This document shows positions 41,856-51,449 of a DNA stretch of 64,000 nt, piece by piece. Position 1 is the stretch's first letter, and every line of letters begins with the position of its first letter. The stretch covers positions 3,410,001 through 3,474,000 of the forward strand of contig NZ_CP010537.1 in assembly GCF_000832305.1 (NCBI RefSeq). The letters run 5' to 3'. The stretch is from Cupriavidus basilensis. GTDB taxonomy: Bacteria > Pseudomonadota > Gammaproteobacteria > Burkholderiales > Burkholderiaceae. The notes under the pieces were generated by a model. It was not told the DNA's origin. It did no database searches and saw nothing but the letters and a program-made list of their open reading frames with translations. Made by a program: the position numbers and the translations under genes.

Positions 41856-42390
41856 TCACGCTCGGGTGAGAGCCGAGCCCTCAAGCTTGCGGTTGCCGCG
41901 TCGGCATGCTTGCTGCAGCAGCGACTTGCTCGACCACCAATGCAGAATTGTGCTGGATTGATTCGTCCCTCGCAGGCACAGCTGCGCGTGCCTCTAAACC
42001 GCACACCAAATCCTGGTTGCCAACGGACATAAGACTCCGGATCGATTCCTCGATTTGCCCCGCCATCGACGGCGTGGCAATTTCCTGCAGTATCCCAAGG
42101 AATTTTCCGAACACCACCTCGACGGAAGCTGGGTCCGTTGCTTCGATGAGCCACCTCCTGACAGGATGGTCCGTCGTGCCGAACGCTCAGGCCATTGCGT
42201 CCGTGAGATACATCCTGGCCGTGGCAAGTGGCCGCATTTGGAGGGGCGCTTCGGACTTTGCGGATAAAGGCGGCACTTCCGCAGACGACTGAACAGCAGG
42301 CTCGTCATTGGCTTCGCTGACTGTTCGGATGAAGCCCGCATGCAGCAATTGGAACACTGCACTCGCATCTAGTCCGAGTTCCCCGGCGGG
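41856..42390 (-). pseudogene. Fused remnants: DGYI-repeat protein and chemoreceptor tail
   Basis: Reading the minus strand from ~42390, LGLDASAVFQLLHAGFIRTV, an in-frame TGA after TDAMA, then TDHPVRRWLIEATDPASVEV and LQEIATPSMAGQIEESIRSL follow the intact gene at 20706-21449 closely. The frame then runs into [20 protein letters not shown] and, after a deletion, KLEGSALTRA with a stop at 41856. That matches the last ~40 residues of the chemoreceptor at 28.7 kb. Two unrelated gene ends have been joined and both are dead. Confidence 0.75.
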
Positions 42391-42605
42391 GGTCGCCCCG
42401 GCGTGTCATCCATTGCCATGCCAGGCGACATACTCCCGGCACCTACGCCCTGCGGACAGATTTGGATACAAAATCCTGGGGCGACTCCGTCAACGAACAT
42501 TCCGCTCCTCTCGTTTTTGTTGGCAACTGCCTCTGACTTTTCACGCCAGCCTGTCCTGCGGCGAGGTCCATTCAGGTAGGCAGTAATCAAAGAGGATATG
42601 TAACC

Positions 42606-42926
42606 ATGAGGAAGATTGTTTCGCTCGCCATCCTGGCGGCGGCCGCCGCAGTTGCATCCGCCGGCGCGCACGCTCATGTGAATGTTGGTGTCGGCATCGG
42701 CCTCCCGCTACCCTTCGTAGCTGCGCCGGTGTATGCCCCCGCTCCTGTCTACGCTCCGCCGCCAGTGGTAGTCGAGTCGCAACCTGTGGTCGTTGCTCCT
42801 GGATACTATGACGATTGGCGCGAGCGAGCCTGGCGGGAACGCCAGTGGCGTGAACAGCGCTGGAGAGAGCATGAGTGGCGGGAGCGTCACCGCGAGTGGC
42901 ATCGCTGGCACGATGACGAGGACTGA
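42606..42926 (+). CDS. Small exported PXPV-like protein, copy 5
   Basis: A 106-residue protein with AGAGGA upstream of ATG 42606. Signal peptide 1-23 (SAGAHA); mature HVNVGVGIGLPLPF, repeats APVYAPAPVYAPPPVVV and PVVVAPGYYDDWRERAW, then a WRER/WREH-rich basic tail ending DDED. The APGYYDDWRxRAW block and tail are shared with copy 1 at 12301, so copies 1 and 5 form one subgroup and copies 3 and 4 another. Confidence 0.76.
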   Translation: MRKIVSLAILAAAAAVASAGAHAHVNVGVGIGLPLPFVAAPVYAPAPVYAPPPVVVESQPVVVAPGYYDDWRERAWRERQWREQRWREHEWRERHREWHRWHDDED

Positions 42927-43017
42927 CCTCTGGGTGCTGCAGGCAATCCCGTATTGCGAATTATTATTCGTTTTCGATATGCTATGCGGCCATCCAATAC
43001 TGAAGTGGAGACCTTCC

Positions 43018-43284
43018 ATGCTGCGGATTTCCTTGCTCGTCCTCGCGGGCGTGTTCTCGACAGGCGCATTCGCCGGCGCCAAATGCGCCGCGCATCCCAA
43101 AGCCGAATGGATGAAGGAAGCCGATGCCAAAGCGAAGATTGAGGCGCAGGGCTACAACATCAAGAAGTTCAAAGTAGATGGCAACTGCTATGAAATCTAT
43201 GGCACCACGAAGGAAGGCAAGAAGGCCGAGATTTACTACGACACCAAGACGCTGGATGTCGTGAAATCGGAAATCGAGAAATAA
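43018..43284 (+). CDS. PepSY-domain exported protein
   Basis: An 88-residue protein from ATG 43018 with GGAGA upstream. Signal peptide ~1-19 (GAFA), then one PepSY domain: KAKIEAQGYNIKKFKVDGNC, YEIYGTTKEGKKAEIYYD. A cysteine pair (KCAAH, GNCYE) may form a disulfide. PepSY plus cytochrome b561 pairs are common beside metal-responsive systems. It lies 21 bases before the cytochrome gene, indicating an operon. Confidence 0.87.
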   Translation: MLRISLLVLAGVFSTGAFAGAKCAAHPKAEWMKEADAKAKIEAQGYNIKKFKVDGNCYEIYGTTKEGKKAEIYYDTKTLDVVKSEIEK

Positions 43285-43305
43285 CGATAGCCGGTTGAGC
43301 TCAAC

Positions 43306-43857
43306 ATGGTGACAAGCACCGCGTCGGTACGCGTCTGGGATATGGTGGTTCGTCTAACCCATTGGAGCGTAGCGACGCTTGTGCTGTGGAACTTGTTCGA
43401 GGACTCCGGCGGACCGCTGCATCGCGCCGCCGGATATGTTGTCACGGGCCTCGTCCTGTTTCGTATCCTCTGGGGCTTCATTGGCACGGAGCCTGCACGG
43501 TTTTCTACTTGGGTCCCCACGCCCTCCCGGGTCATCACGGACCTCGCAGAAATCATTGCCCGCCGACCAACACGGCATCTAAGTCATACACCGCTCGGTG
43601 CTTTGATGATGCTCACGATGTGGACGCTCATCCTTGCTCTCGCGGTAACGGGCTGGATGTCGAGGCTAGACGCGTTCTGGGGCGAGGACTGGCCGAAGGA
43701 TGTGCACGGGCTACTCGCGGATATCTTGATGGTACTGATAGCGGTACACGTCATTGCCGCCATCGCCATGGGCAAGGTTCACAAAGAGAACCTCATCGTC
43801 GCCATGCTGACTGGTCGCAAACGACGGGACGAGGACCCTGAGGACCCAGCTCTTTAG
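43306..43857 (+). CDS. Cytochrome b561-family protein
   Basis: A 183-residue membrane protein with four TM segments. RVWDMVVRLTHWSVATLVLW carries the first haem-ligand His; LHRAAGYVVTGLVLFRILWG, DVHGLLADILMVLIAVHVIA supply the others, typical of Ni/Fe-hydrogenase-type b cytochromes. It moves electrons across or within the inner membrane; its partner is probably the PepSY protein or an unlinked oxidoreductase. The 3' end overlaps a decayed minus-strand ORF. Confidence 0.9.
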   Translation: MVTSTASVRVWDMVVRLTHWSVATLVLWNLFEDSGGPLHRAAGYVVTGLVLFRILWGFIGTEPARFSTWVPTPSRVITDLAEIIARRPTRHLSHTPLGALMMLTMWTLILALAVTGWMSRLDAFWGEDWPKDVHGLLADILMVLIAVHVIAAIAMGKVHKENLIVAMLTGRKRRDEDPEDPAL

Positions 43858-44082
43858 GCTCGCGAACAACCCGCATATGCTCGCAATCCCAACTTCATTT
43901 GGCCAGTTGGCGGCGTCAGCCTGCCTCCAGCGGAGGGGGAAATTGGGACCGAGGGCAGCCGGGGGAGACAAGGATTGGGGCTTGCTCCTGGCCCGGCGGA
44001 GGATGGTGGCAAGGGTGACCTTCAGCAGGACAGCGAGGTCGGAGGTATCAAGGTAATTGGACAATGGTTGCATGCATAGCAT
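43711..44082 (-). pseudogene. Excisionase/AlpA-like helix-turn-helix gene, probably decayed at its 3' end
   Basis: From an ATG near 44082 the ORF reads YLDTSDLAVLLKVTLATILR and FPLRWRQADAANWPNEVG, the form of small MerR/AlpA-like HTH proteins used as excisionases or element regulators. The last ~60 residues run antisense into the cytochrome b561 gene and look foreign, so the natural end has been lost. It sits at the edge between the accessory region and the flagellar block. The rest of 44083-44342 shows nothing, including no tRNA. Confidence 0.6.
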
Positions 44083-44342
44083 AGCGAACCAGTTTTACTA
44101 CTGAGGCTACGGGGTGGGCTAGTGGCCGACCGCGCTGAAGCGATATGCGAGGTCCGTCTAAATCGATTTGGACGCGCCGTTCCGCGACCCTAGTAAGCCG
44201 GCAGTGAATAAAACAACGAAACGAATGACAAATACATAGCCGCAACCCTTGCCCAGCAAGGGCCGCAGCCAGACTCAGCAGTGCAAAACACTTATCTGTT
44301 TGCGCGTTCCGCCGTTATGTTTTTTTCGTTGCCATTTTCGCC

Positions 44343-44362
44343 AGGCGCGAAAAGCCGCGCCT
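44343..44362. repeat. 7-bp stem hairpin overlapping the flgL stop
   Basis: AGGCGCG-AAAAGC-CGCGCCT. The flgL stop codon lies at its right edge. It may help end the flg transcript, but no T-run follows on the minus strand. Confidence 0.4.
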
Positions 44363-45593
44363 ACCCCAGATACTTGAACAGGTTCATCCCCTGGATCTGC
44401 ATGAACGACTGCTGCGCCGCCTGCAGCGAAGTCTGGCGCTGGTAGTACTCGGTCATGGCCGAATAGTAATCCAGGTCCTGCAGGCCCGAGAGCGTCTCGG
44501 TGTAGTTCAGCCCGCGGTTGGTGCCGATGGTGTTGAGCGCATCGAGCTCATTCATGCGCGAGCCGACCGAGGTCTGCACCGTGCTGACGTTGTCCAGCGA
44601 GTTGGCCATCTGGCGGTTTGCCGTGGACAGCGCGTTGGCCAGCGTGGCGCGGTCGGCGGTGGTGACGATCGGCTGCTTCAAGGCGTTGATGACGCTCTGC
44701 AGGTTGGCAAAGATGTCGGTGCCTGCTTGCTTCGCGGGTTGCAGGTTGACGACATCGCCATCCTTGGGCGTGCCCTTGATCGACAGCGAGAGCCCGCCGA
44801 CCGAGATGCCGGCGCCGTCCACATAGTCCACCGGGGCGCCAACGGCGGCCGGCGGCGCGGCGCTCTGGTCCATTACCTGGTACTGCATCTTGCCGGTGAC
44901 GGCATCGGTGGCGAAATTGAGCGATAGGCTGTGGCCGTACAGCGCATTGGTCGGATCCGTCACCGAGATCGCGCTGAACTCGCCGGTGCCCGTATTGGCG
45001 CTGGGCGAGGAGGCAACGTAGGTGGCGGTGGACTGCACGCTCATGAAGATCGCGTTGCCGTTGTCGTTGGTGGGCATCTGACGGGCAACGTCGACCTGCA
45101 GCAGTTGCTGGCCGGTATCGCCGCCATAGACCACCGCGCCGCTGCCGTTCTTCGCGAACGGCGGCGTGGACGACTGGTAACCCGCGAACAGGAACTGGCC
45201 GTTGCCGTCGTCGGCGTTGGACAGGCCGAGCAGCTGGTTGTATGAGTCCTGCAGCGCCGAGGCGACCGAGGCGCGGTCGGCATCGCTCATGGTGCCGTTG
45301 CCGGCCTGCACCACCAGCGTCTGGATGTTCTGGACGGTGGTGACGACGCTGTTGAGCGAATTCAGCTCCATCGACAGGTTGGTGTTGGCCTGTTTGCGGG
45401 ACGTGGCGTACTGGTTGTTGACCGCACTGGATTGCGAGACCACCAGCGCCCGGGTGGCGCCCACCGGGTCGTCGGACGGGGTCAGGATACGGCGCCCGGT
45501 GCCGAGCTGTTGCTGTACATGCAGCAACGAGCCTTGCTGGCTGTTCATCGAGGCCAGGCCGAGTTGGTAGAGCGTGGAGCTTGCGACGCGCAT
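44361..45593 (-). CDS. flgL: Flagellar hook-filament junction protein FlgL
   Basis: A 410-residue secreted junction protein (hook-associated protein 3). The N-terminus MRVASSTLYQLGLASMNSQQ and the C-terminus LDYYSAMTEYYQRQTSLQAA match flagellin-like coiled-coil ends that pack against FlgK and filament. No signal peptide, as expected for type III export. Last gene of the minus-strand flg block, 37 bases after flgK. Confidence 0.94.
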   Translation of the reverse strand: MRVASSTLYQLGLASMNSQQGSLLHVQQQLGTGRRILTPSDDPVGATRALVVSQSSAVNNQYATSRKQANTNLSMELNSLNSVVTTVQNIQTLVVQAGNGTMSDADRASVASALQDSYNQLLGLSNADDGNGQFLFAGYQSSTPPFAKNGSGAVVYGGDTGQQLLQVDVARQMPTNDNGNAIFMSVQSTATYVASSPSANTGTGEFSAISVTDPTNALYGHSLSLNFATDAVTGKMQYQVMDQSAAPPAAVGAPVDYVDGAGISVGGLSLSIKGTPKDGDVVNLQPAKQAGTDIFANLQSVINALKQPIVTTADRATLANALSTANRQMANSLDNVSTVQTSVGSRMNELDALNTIGTNRGLNYTETLSGLQDLDYYSAMTEYYQRQTSLQAAQQSFMQIQGMNLFKYLG

Positions 45594-45630
45594 GTCTGTT
45601 CCTTTGGGAGATCCGGGTATTCAGAAGCGA

Positions 45631-47544
45631 TCAGCGGCCGATACCGATGATGGTATCGAACAGCGTGGTGGCAGTCTGGATGACCTTGGCGTTCGCCTGG
45701 TAGAGCTGCTGGAAGCGCAGCATGGAGACCGTTTCCTCATCCATGTTCACGCCGGAGATGCCTTGCTGCGCCGTCTGCACCTGGGTAGTGACGCTGTCCT
45801 GCGACGTCGATGCGATCTGGACCGACTTGGCGCGGCTGCCGACGTCGTTGACCAGCTGCGCGAAGGCGTCGTTGTAGCTCGACACGCCGCCGATGGTCTT
45901 GGTGGTTTGCAGCTTGGCCAGCGCGAGCGCGTTGCCGTTGTCGGAAACGCCGCTCAGGTTGGGCGCCAGCGTGAAGCTGTCGCCGGTCTTGGGCGTGCCG
46001 TCGAAGCTGACGGTGACACCGTTGAACGCGTATTGCGTTGCAGTGCCGCTGGGGGTCGGGCCGCTGGTGGGCACGACCGGAGCACCGGTCGCATCGGTGA
46101 AGACGTAGTTGGCGCCGTTGAACTTGGCCGTGATCGTGGTAGCGGGCAGGCTGAAGCCTTGCGCAACATTGCTGACCTTGGCCGTGCCGGTACCGGTGTT
46201 GGTGGTGCCTGCGCTGACGCGCAGCGGGCCCGCGGCGGCGATCTTGGCGGGGTCGGTAATGGCCATGTCCATGCTGGCGGCCACATTGCGGGTCGGCTGG
46301 ATCTGGTAGGAATCATTGGCCGACATCGCCGTCGGGATCTTGACGTCCACGCCGTCCGCCGACAGCGTCAGCGGATAGGTGGCGGTGGCGCCCGCCTGGG
46401 TGGCCACGACCGTGTTGTCCGACATGCGCGTGAGCGAATAGTTGGTGCCGTCGTAGGTCAGCGTGTAGTCGCTGGTGGTCAGCAGCGACGTATTGCTGAT
46501 GCTGGCCGATACCAGCGAGGTGCCGGTATTCGAGCTCTTGGGCAGCGTGACGGGCGTGCCGAGCTTGAACAGGTTGCCGCCGATCTGGCCGGTCAGGTCC
46601 ACGCCGAGCTTATGCTGGTCGTTGAAGGTCTGGGCCAGCGTCACCGACAGCCGCCCGATGGCGTTCTGCGCTGGATCCAGCGACTCGGTGCGGAACTTGA
46701 GCAAGCCGCCGACGGAGCCGCCGGTGAGGGTGCTTTCGTCCATCTCGGTCACGTTGCCGTTGGCCTGCGTGTAGGCGATCGTGATACGCGACGGATCGGC
46801 CGACGATTGCACCGCCTTCAGGTCATAGGAGTTCGAGCCCATCACCAGGGGCTGGCCGTTGCCGACGAACACGTTGTAGGTGTTGTCCTGCGGCACCACC
46901 TTGACGCCTACCAGCTGGGTCAGCTGCGAGACCATCTGGTCGCGCTGGTCGAGCAGGTCGTTGGGCGGCTGGCCGCCGCCGGCAGCGGTAGCCCGCGTGA
47001 TCTGGTCGTTGAGCTTGGCAAGCTGCTGGGAGTAGGCGTTGATCTGCGTCACCGAGCTCTGCAGCTGGGTATTGACGCCATCGCGCAACTGCTGGAAGTA
47101 GGAGTTGGCGGCGCGCACCTGCCCGGTGAGCGATTGCCCGGCATTGATCATGTTCTGGCGCGCGGCCGGATCCGCCGGCGTATCCGATACGCCTTGCACG
47201 GCGGCGAAGAACTTCTGCATCAGCGGTGCGATGCCACCCGTCTGGTCGGCCAGCAGGTTGTCGATCTGGCCGATCTGGCTGGAGTACGTCGAGAGCTGGG
47301 CGCTGGCGGACTGGGCGTTGCGCAGCTGGCCGGTCAGGAACTCGTCGTAGACGCGGACCACCGAGGTCGTGTTGGAACCTTGGCCGAAGAAGCCGCTGCT
47401 GGTGTACTGGCCACCTGCGGACGCGATGAGGGTGTTCTGCCGCGTATAGCCTGCCGTGGCGGCATTGCTGATATTGTGGCCAACCGTCGTCAACGCGTTC
47501 TGCGCCGTGTTCAGGCCGGAAAGTCCGATATTGAAGAGAGACAT
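45631..47544 (-). CDS. flgK: Flagellar hook-associated protein FlgK
   Basis: A 637-residue HAP1. N-terminus LFNIGLSGLNTAQNALTTVG with HNISNAATAGYTRQ and C-terminus GVNMDEETVSMLRFQQLYQA NAKVIQT are the diagnostic D0/D1 regions; the centre is variable beta-rich domains. It sits at the hook tip below FlgL. Preceded by a candidate sigma-28 promoter. Confidence 0.95.
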   Translation of the reverse strand: MSLFNIGLSGLNTAQNALTTVGHNISNAATAGYTRQNTLIASAGGQYTSSGFFGQGSNTTSVVRVYDEFLTGQLRNAQSASAQLSTYSSQIGQIDNLLADQTGGIAPLMQKFFAAVQGVSDTPADPAARQNMINAGQSLTGQVRAANSYFQQLRDGVNTQLQSSVTQINAYSQQLAKLNDQITRATAAGGGQPPNDLLDQRDQMVSQLTQLVGVKVVPQDNTYNVFVGNGQPLVMGSNSYDLKAVQSSADPSRITIAYTQANGNVTEMDESTLTGGSVGGLLKFRTESLDPAQNAIGRLSVTLAQTFNDQHKLGVDLTGQIGGNLFKLGTPVTLPKSSNTGTSLVSASISNTSLLTTSDYTLTYDGTNYSLTRMSDNTVVATQAGATATYPLTLSADGVDVKIPTAMSANDSYQIQPTRNVAASMDMAITDPAKIAAAGPLRVSAGTTNTGTGTAKVSNVAQGFSLPATTITAKFNGANYVFTDATGAPVVPTSGPTPSGTATQYAFNGVTVSFDGTPKTGDSFTLAPNLSGVSDNGNALALAKLQTTKTIGGVSSYNDAFAQLVNDVGSRAKSVQIASTSQDSVTTQVQTAQQGISGVNMDEETVSMLRFQQLYQANAKVIQTATTLFDTIIGIGR

Positions 47545-47670
47545 GCTCTAACCCCGCATCTGGTGGCTGCCGTGTGCCTGACCCGGCGATCCGTGCACCG
47601 TGGCCGCTTGTCGCGAAGCCTTCGATGCCGGTTCGCCGCTGCCGGACATGGACGGCGGTGAATGATGTAA

Positions 47671-47698
47671 GTAACGGCAGAAGTACAAGGAGACTTTA
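47671..47698 (-). promoter_or_regulatory. Candidate sigma-28 promoter for flgKL
   Basis: On the minus strand TAAAGTCT (47698-47691), 12 bases, GCCGTTAC (47678-47671). The consensus is TAAAGTTT-N11-GCCGATAA, so each half has mismatches and the spacer is one base longer. It lies about 125 bases before flgK; late-class expression of flgKL fits. Confidence 0.45.
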
Positions 47699-47759
47699 GT
47701 GCGCGGCGCCGACAATTTGCATCCGGCCGGCCTGCGCCCTGCCAGGGCGCGGCATGCGC

Positions 47760-48782
47760 TCAGACGGGCACTTTCCGCATGATCCGGACCAGCTTTTCAC
47801 CGTAAGCCGGATCCGTGGCGTAACCGGCACGCTGCAGCCCCCGGGCGGCGTCGTCCGGCGTAGCCGCGGCCAGCACCTCGGCGTAGCGCGGGTTGTTGCT
47901 CAGCAAGCGGCCGTAGTCGGCAAAGGCTTCGTCGTACGAGCCGTATGCGCGGAAACGCGCGCGCACCTTTTGCGGCTGGCCGTCGACATATTCGGTGGTG
48001 GTGATTTCCGCGACCTGGCCCTTCCAGTTGGCGCCCGCCTTGATGCCGAAGACATTGAAAGTGGTGCTGCCGTCCGGGTAGGCAATCTCGCGCCGGCCCC
48101 AGCCGGATTCGAGCGCGGCCTGACCCAGGATCAGCTTGGCCGGCACGCCGGTGGCGCGCGCCGCGGATTGCGCCGGCCCCGCCATGCGGGAGACGAAGGC
48201 GCTAATGTGGGCCGGCGTGTCTTCGGGCAACACGGCGTTGCCGCCCTGCCAGGCCCCGGTGTCCTGCGACTGGTACTGACGCAAGCCCGCGGTGGGGTTC
48301 CAGCTGGTGCCGGCCACCACGCTGCCCGCACGCGGCGCGTCCGCGTCGCCATTGCGCATGTCCAGCGTGCGCGCAAGGCCGGGGGCCGCGTCGTCCATGC
48401 CCGCCTGCACGGCGGCCTGCTTCGCGGCCGCGCCGGCGAGCTCGGGCGGCAGGCCCGCGCCGCTGGCGCGCGCGAGCTGGCGCACCATGACGTCGGCCAG
48501 GCCGATGCCGCGCGTGGACATCTGCTGGGACAGCTGCTGGTCCATCATCGACATGTACAGTTTGGTCTGCTCGTTGTCGAACAAACCGTCCTGCGGCGTG
48601 GCGTCGCGCATGCTCTTGAGCACCATCTGCGTGAACACCGCCTCGAACTGGCGCGCGGCGGTGCGCAGCGTTTCCGGGGTGGCGCCGGTACGGGCACTTT
48701 GCTTGAGGCCTTCGAAGCCCTGCGTATCCAGGGCGAAGCGTTGCGAGAGTTCGGCCTGTGCGGCCACGCGGCTGGCTGACAT
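47760..48782 (-). CDS. flgJ: Flagellar rod-cap and peptidoglycan hydrolase FlgJ
   Basis: A 340-residue two-domain protein. The N-terminal rod-scaffold domain (~1-110) has LRTAARQFEAVFTQMVLKSM RDATP. The C-terminal glucosaminidase/muramidase domain (~180-335) has LILGQAALESGWGRREIAYP with the catalytic Glu, and YGSYDEAFADYGRLLSNNPR. It caps the growing rod and opens the peptidoglycan. Two bases separate it from flgI. Confidence 0.95.
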   Translation of the reverse strand: MSASRVAAQAELSQRFALDTQGFEGLKQSARTGATPETLRTAARQFEAVFTQMVLKSMRDATPQDGLFDNEQTKLYMSMMDQQLSQQMSTRGIGLADVMVRQLARASGAGLPPELAGAAAKQAAVQAGMDDAAPGLARTLDMRNGDADAPRAGSVVAGTSWNPTAGLRQYQSQDTGAWQGGNAVLPEDTPAHISAFVSRMAGPAQSAARATGVPAKLILGQAALESGWGRREIAYPDGSTTFNVFGIKAGANWKGQVAEITTTEYVDGQPQKVRARFRAYGSYDEAFADYGRLLSNNPRYAEVLAAATPDDAARGLQRAGYATDPAYGEKLVRIMRKVPV

Positions 48783-48784
48783 GA

Positions 48785-49918
48785 TCAGATGATCTCGAGG
48801 TCGGCGCGCAGCGCACCCGCGGCACGCATGGCTTCAAGGATGGTCTGCAGGTCGGCCGGCGTCGCGCCCAGCGCGTTCAGGCCCTTGACCACCGCGGCCA
48901 GCGAGGCGCCTGCCTTGACCATCTGCAGCGCGCCGCCTTCTTGCTTCATGTTGATCTGCGAAACCGGCGCCACCACCGTCTGGCCGCCACTGAATGGCGC
49001 CGGCTGGCTGATCACCGGCTGCGTATTGATCACCACCGACAGATTGCCATGCGCCACCGCGCAGTCGTCCACCGTCACGGCCTGGTTCATCACGATCGAG
49101 CCGGTACGCGCATTGAGGATGACCTTGGCGGCGGCCTTGGCGCGCGTGACCTCGATGTTCTCGATGCGTGCCATGAAGCCTACCCGCGCGCTCGGGGCCG
49201 CGGGCGCGCGCACCTGCACCACCCGGCCGTCCAGCGCGCTGGCTACGCCGCCGCCCATCGCGCGATTGATCGCCTCGACAACGCGTTCGGCCGTGCCATA
49301 GTCGGTTTCACGCAGCTCCAGGTTCAGGATGCCGCCTTCAGGCTGGAACGCAGGCACCGCGCGCTCCACGATGCCACCATTGGCGATGCGGCCCACCGCC
49401 AGCTGGTTGACCTGCACCTTGCTGCCGTTGGCCGACGCGCCCGCGCCGCCCACCAGCATATTGCCCTGCGCGATCGCATAGACCTGGCCGTCGGCGCCCT
49501 TGAGGGGCGTCATCAGCAAGGTGCCGCCACGCAGGCTCTTGGCATTGCCCATCGACGACACCACCACATCGAGCTGGCTGCCGGGCCGCGCGAATGGCGG
49601 CAGCGTGGCGGTGACCATCACCGCGGCCACGTTCTTGAGCTGCATGTTCTTGCCCGCCGGCAGGGTGATGCCGAGCTGCGAGAGCATGTTGGTCAGGCTC
49701 TGCGTGGTAAACGGCGTCTGCATGGTCTGGTCGCCGGTGCTATCCAGCCCCACCACGAGCCCATAGCCCACCAGCGGGTTGTCGCGCACGCCCTGGAAGT
49801 TGGCCAGGTTCTTCAGCCGTTCCGCGTGCGGCGCGCCTGCTAGCAGGCCCAGCGTCAGCGCCAGGAAAAGAGCGCGGACGAAGCGGCTGCGCGAGGCGGG
49901 GAGCGAAGACAGGGACAT
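48785..49918 (-). CDS. flgI: Flagellar P-ring protein FlgI
   Basis: A 377-residue periplasmic protein. ATG 49918 ([20 protein letters not shown]) gives a signal peptide ending near GAPHA-ERLK; the open frame extends upstream into flgH but homologous FlgI proteins start here. [25 protein letters not shown] and the C-terminal [20 protein letters not shown] are hallmark P-ring text. It forms the bushing in the peptidoglycan layer. Confidence 0.95.
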   Translation of the reverse strand: MSLSSLPASRSRFVRALFLALTLGLLAGAPHAERLKNLANFQGVRDNPLVGYGLVVGLDSTGDQTMQTPFTTQSLTNMLSQLGITLPAGKNMQLKNVAAVMVTATLPPFARPGSQLDVVVSSMGNAKSLRGGTLLMTPLKGADGQVYAIAQGNMLVGGAGASANGSKVQVNQLAVGRIANGGIVERAVPAFQPEGGILNLELRETDYGTAERVVEAINRAMGGGVASALDGRVVQVRAPAAPSARVGFMARIENIEVTRAKAAAKVILNARTGSIVMNQAVTVDDCAVAHGNLSVVINTQPVISQPAPFSGGQTVVAPVSQINMKQEGGALQMVKAGASLAAVVKGLNALGATPADLQTILEAMRAAGALRADLEII

Positions 49919-49932
49919 GACGCGGTCAGTGA

Positions 49933-50610
49933 TCAATACGGTGAAACATTGAGGAAGAAACGCTGCAGCCAGCCCATGTTCTGCGTCTCGTCGATATAGC
50001 CCTTGGCGGTGTACTCGATGCGTGCGTCGGCCACCTGCGTGGACGGCACCGCGTTGTCGCCGGTGATCGTGCGCGGATTGACCACCCCGGAGAAGCGGAT
50101 GTATTCCGCGCCCTGGTTGATGGCCATCTGCTTTTCGCCGGAGACGATGAGGTTGCCGTTGGCCAGCACTTCCAGCACGGTCACGGTGATGGTGCCGTTG
50201 AACGTGTTGGTGGCGCTGGCGCCGCCGCTGGCCTTGAGCGCATTGGCGCCGCTCATGGTTGCGTTCTGGGCGCTGCTGAACAGCCCGCCAAGCGCCCTGG
50301 GCACCGCGTCGAAAGCCAGCGCGCTGTTGGACGTGCGGCTGGCGTTGGTGCCGGAGTTCTTGCTGGCGTTGACGTTCTCGCTGATCACGATGGTGAGGAT
50401 GTCGCCCACGTTGCGCGGCCGGCGATCCTCGAACAACGGATTGCCCGCGTACGACGACTGGTAGATCGATCCGCTCGCCGGCGCCGGCGCGCGCACCTCT
50501 GCCCGCGCGGAGGTGGGCAGCTGGACCAGCGGCTCGCGCGGCATCATCGCGCAACCTGTCGCGAAGCAGCAAAGGGCAAGCGCGCCCAGGCGAGTCAGCG
50601 AGGCAATCAT
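49933..50610 (-). CDS. flgH: Flagellar L-ring lipoprotein FlgH
   Basis: A 225-residue outer-membrane lipoprotein; ATG 50610 (another ATG two codons earlier at 50616). The signal ends [17 protein letters not shown] with a lipobox Cys near residue 20. [20 protein letters not shown] and [19 protein letters not shown] are conserved L-ring segments. Its start overlaps the flgG stop. Confidence 0.94.
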   Translation of the reverse strand: MIASLTRLGALALCCFATGCAMMPREPLVQLPTSARAEVRAPAPASGSIYQSSYAGNPLFEDRRPRNVGDILTIVISENVNASKNSGTNASRTSNSALAFDAVPRALGGLFSSAQNATMSGANALKASGGASATNTFNGTITVTVLEVLANGNLIVSGEKQMAINQGAEYIRFSGVVNPRTITGDNAVPSTQVADARIEYTAKGYIDETQNMGWLQRFFLNVSPY

Positions 50611-50612
50611 GA

Positions 50613-51398
50613 TCATCCCAGCTGGGTCAGGCGCTGCAGCATCTGGTCGGAGGTCTGCACAGCCTTGCTGTTGATTTCGTAGGCGCGCTGGGTCTGGATC
50701 ATGCTCACCAGCTCTTCGACCACGTTCACGTTGGACGCTTCGACGTAGTTCTGCTGCAACGTGCCGGAGCCGTTCAGGCCAGGCACCGTGGTGTTCGGCG
50801 CGCCCGACGCATCGGTCTGCACGTACAGGTTCTCGCCCAGGCTTTCCAGGCCGGCCGGGTTCGCAAAGGTAGCCAGTTGCAGCTGGCCGACCTGCACGTT
50901 GGCGCTTGAACCGGGCTGGGTCACCGAGACCACGCCGTCGCGTGCGACCGTCAGCGCCGTGTAGTTGGCCGGCAGGGTAATGGCGGGCTGGATCACGAAA
51001 CCGCTGGACGTCACCAGCTGGCCGTTCTGGTCCGTCTGGAACGAGCCATCGCGCGTGTAGGCGGTGGTGCCGTCGGGCATCGTGACCTGGAAGAAGCCCT
51101 GGCCGATCACGGCCACGTCCTTGCTGTTGCCGGTCTGCTGCGGATTGCCCTGGGTATGGATGCGCTCGGTAGCCACGGGGCGCACGCCGGTGCCCAGCTG
51201 CAGGCCGGACGGCAGCGTGGTCTGGTCCGAAGACAATGCGCCGGGCTGGCGCACGGTCTGGTACATCAGTTCCTCGAACACGGCACGCCCACGCTTGAAG
51301 CCGTTGGTGGAGACGTTGGCCAGGTTGTTCGAGATCACGTCCATCTGCGTTTGCTGCGCATCGAGGCCGGTCTTGGCAATCCAGAGAGAGCGGATCAT
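50613..51398 (-). CDS. flgG: Flagellar distal rod protein FlgG
   Basis: A 261-residue rod protein from ATG 51398 ([20 protein letters not shown]). It has the [20 protein letters not shown] rod signature and the C-terminal [29 protein letters not shown]. Exported by the type III apparatus; forms the distal rod within the LP ring. Confidence 0.96.
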   Translation of the reverse strand: MIRSLWIAKTGLDAQQTQMDVISNNLANVSTNGFKRGRAVFEELMYQTVRQPGALSSDQTTLPSGLQLGTGVRPVATERIHTQGNPQQTGNSKDVAVIGQGFFQVTMPDGTTAYTRDGSFQTDQNGQLVTSSGFVIQPAITLPANYTALTVARDGVVSVTQPGSSANVQVGQLQLATFANPAGLESLGENLYVQTDASGAPNTTVPGLNGSGTLQQNYVEASNVNVVEELVSMIQTQRAYEINSKAVQTSDQMLQRLTQLG

Positions 51399-51449
51399 GT
51401 TTGTCCTCACAAGGCTGCCGCGAGCCGCGGCAGCACATCAATTCAAAGT

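Noticed and set aside
45574..47661. A 695-codon open frame on the plus strand opposite flgK
   Set aside because: It mirrors the GC-rich flgK coding sequence; the protein has no domain, and flgK on the other strand is unmistakable.
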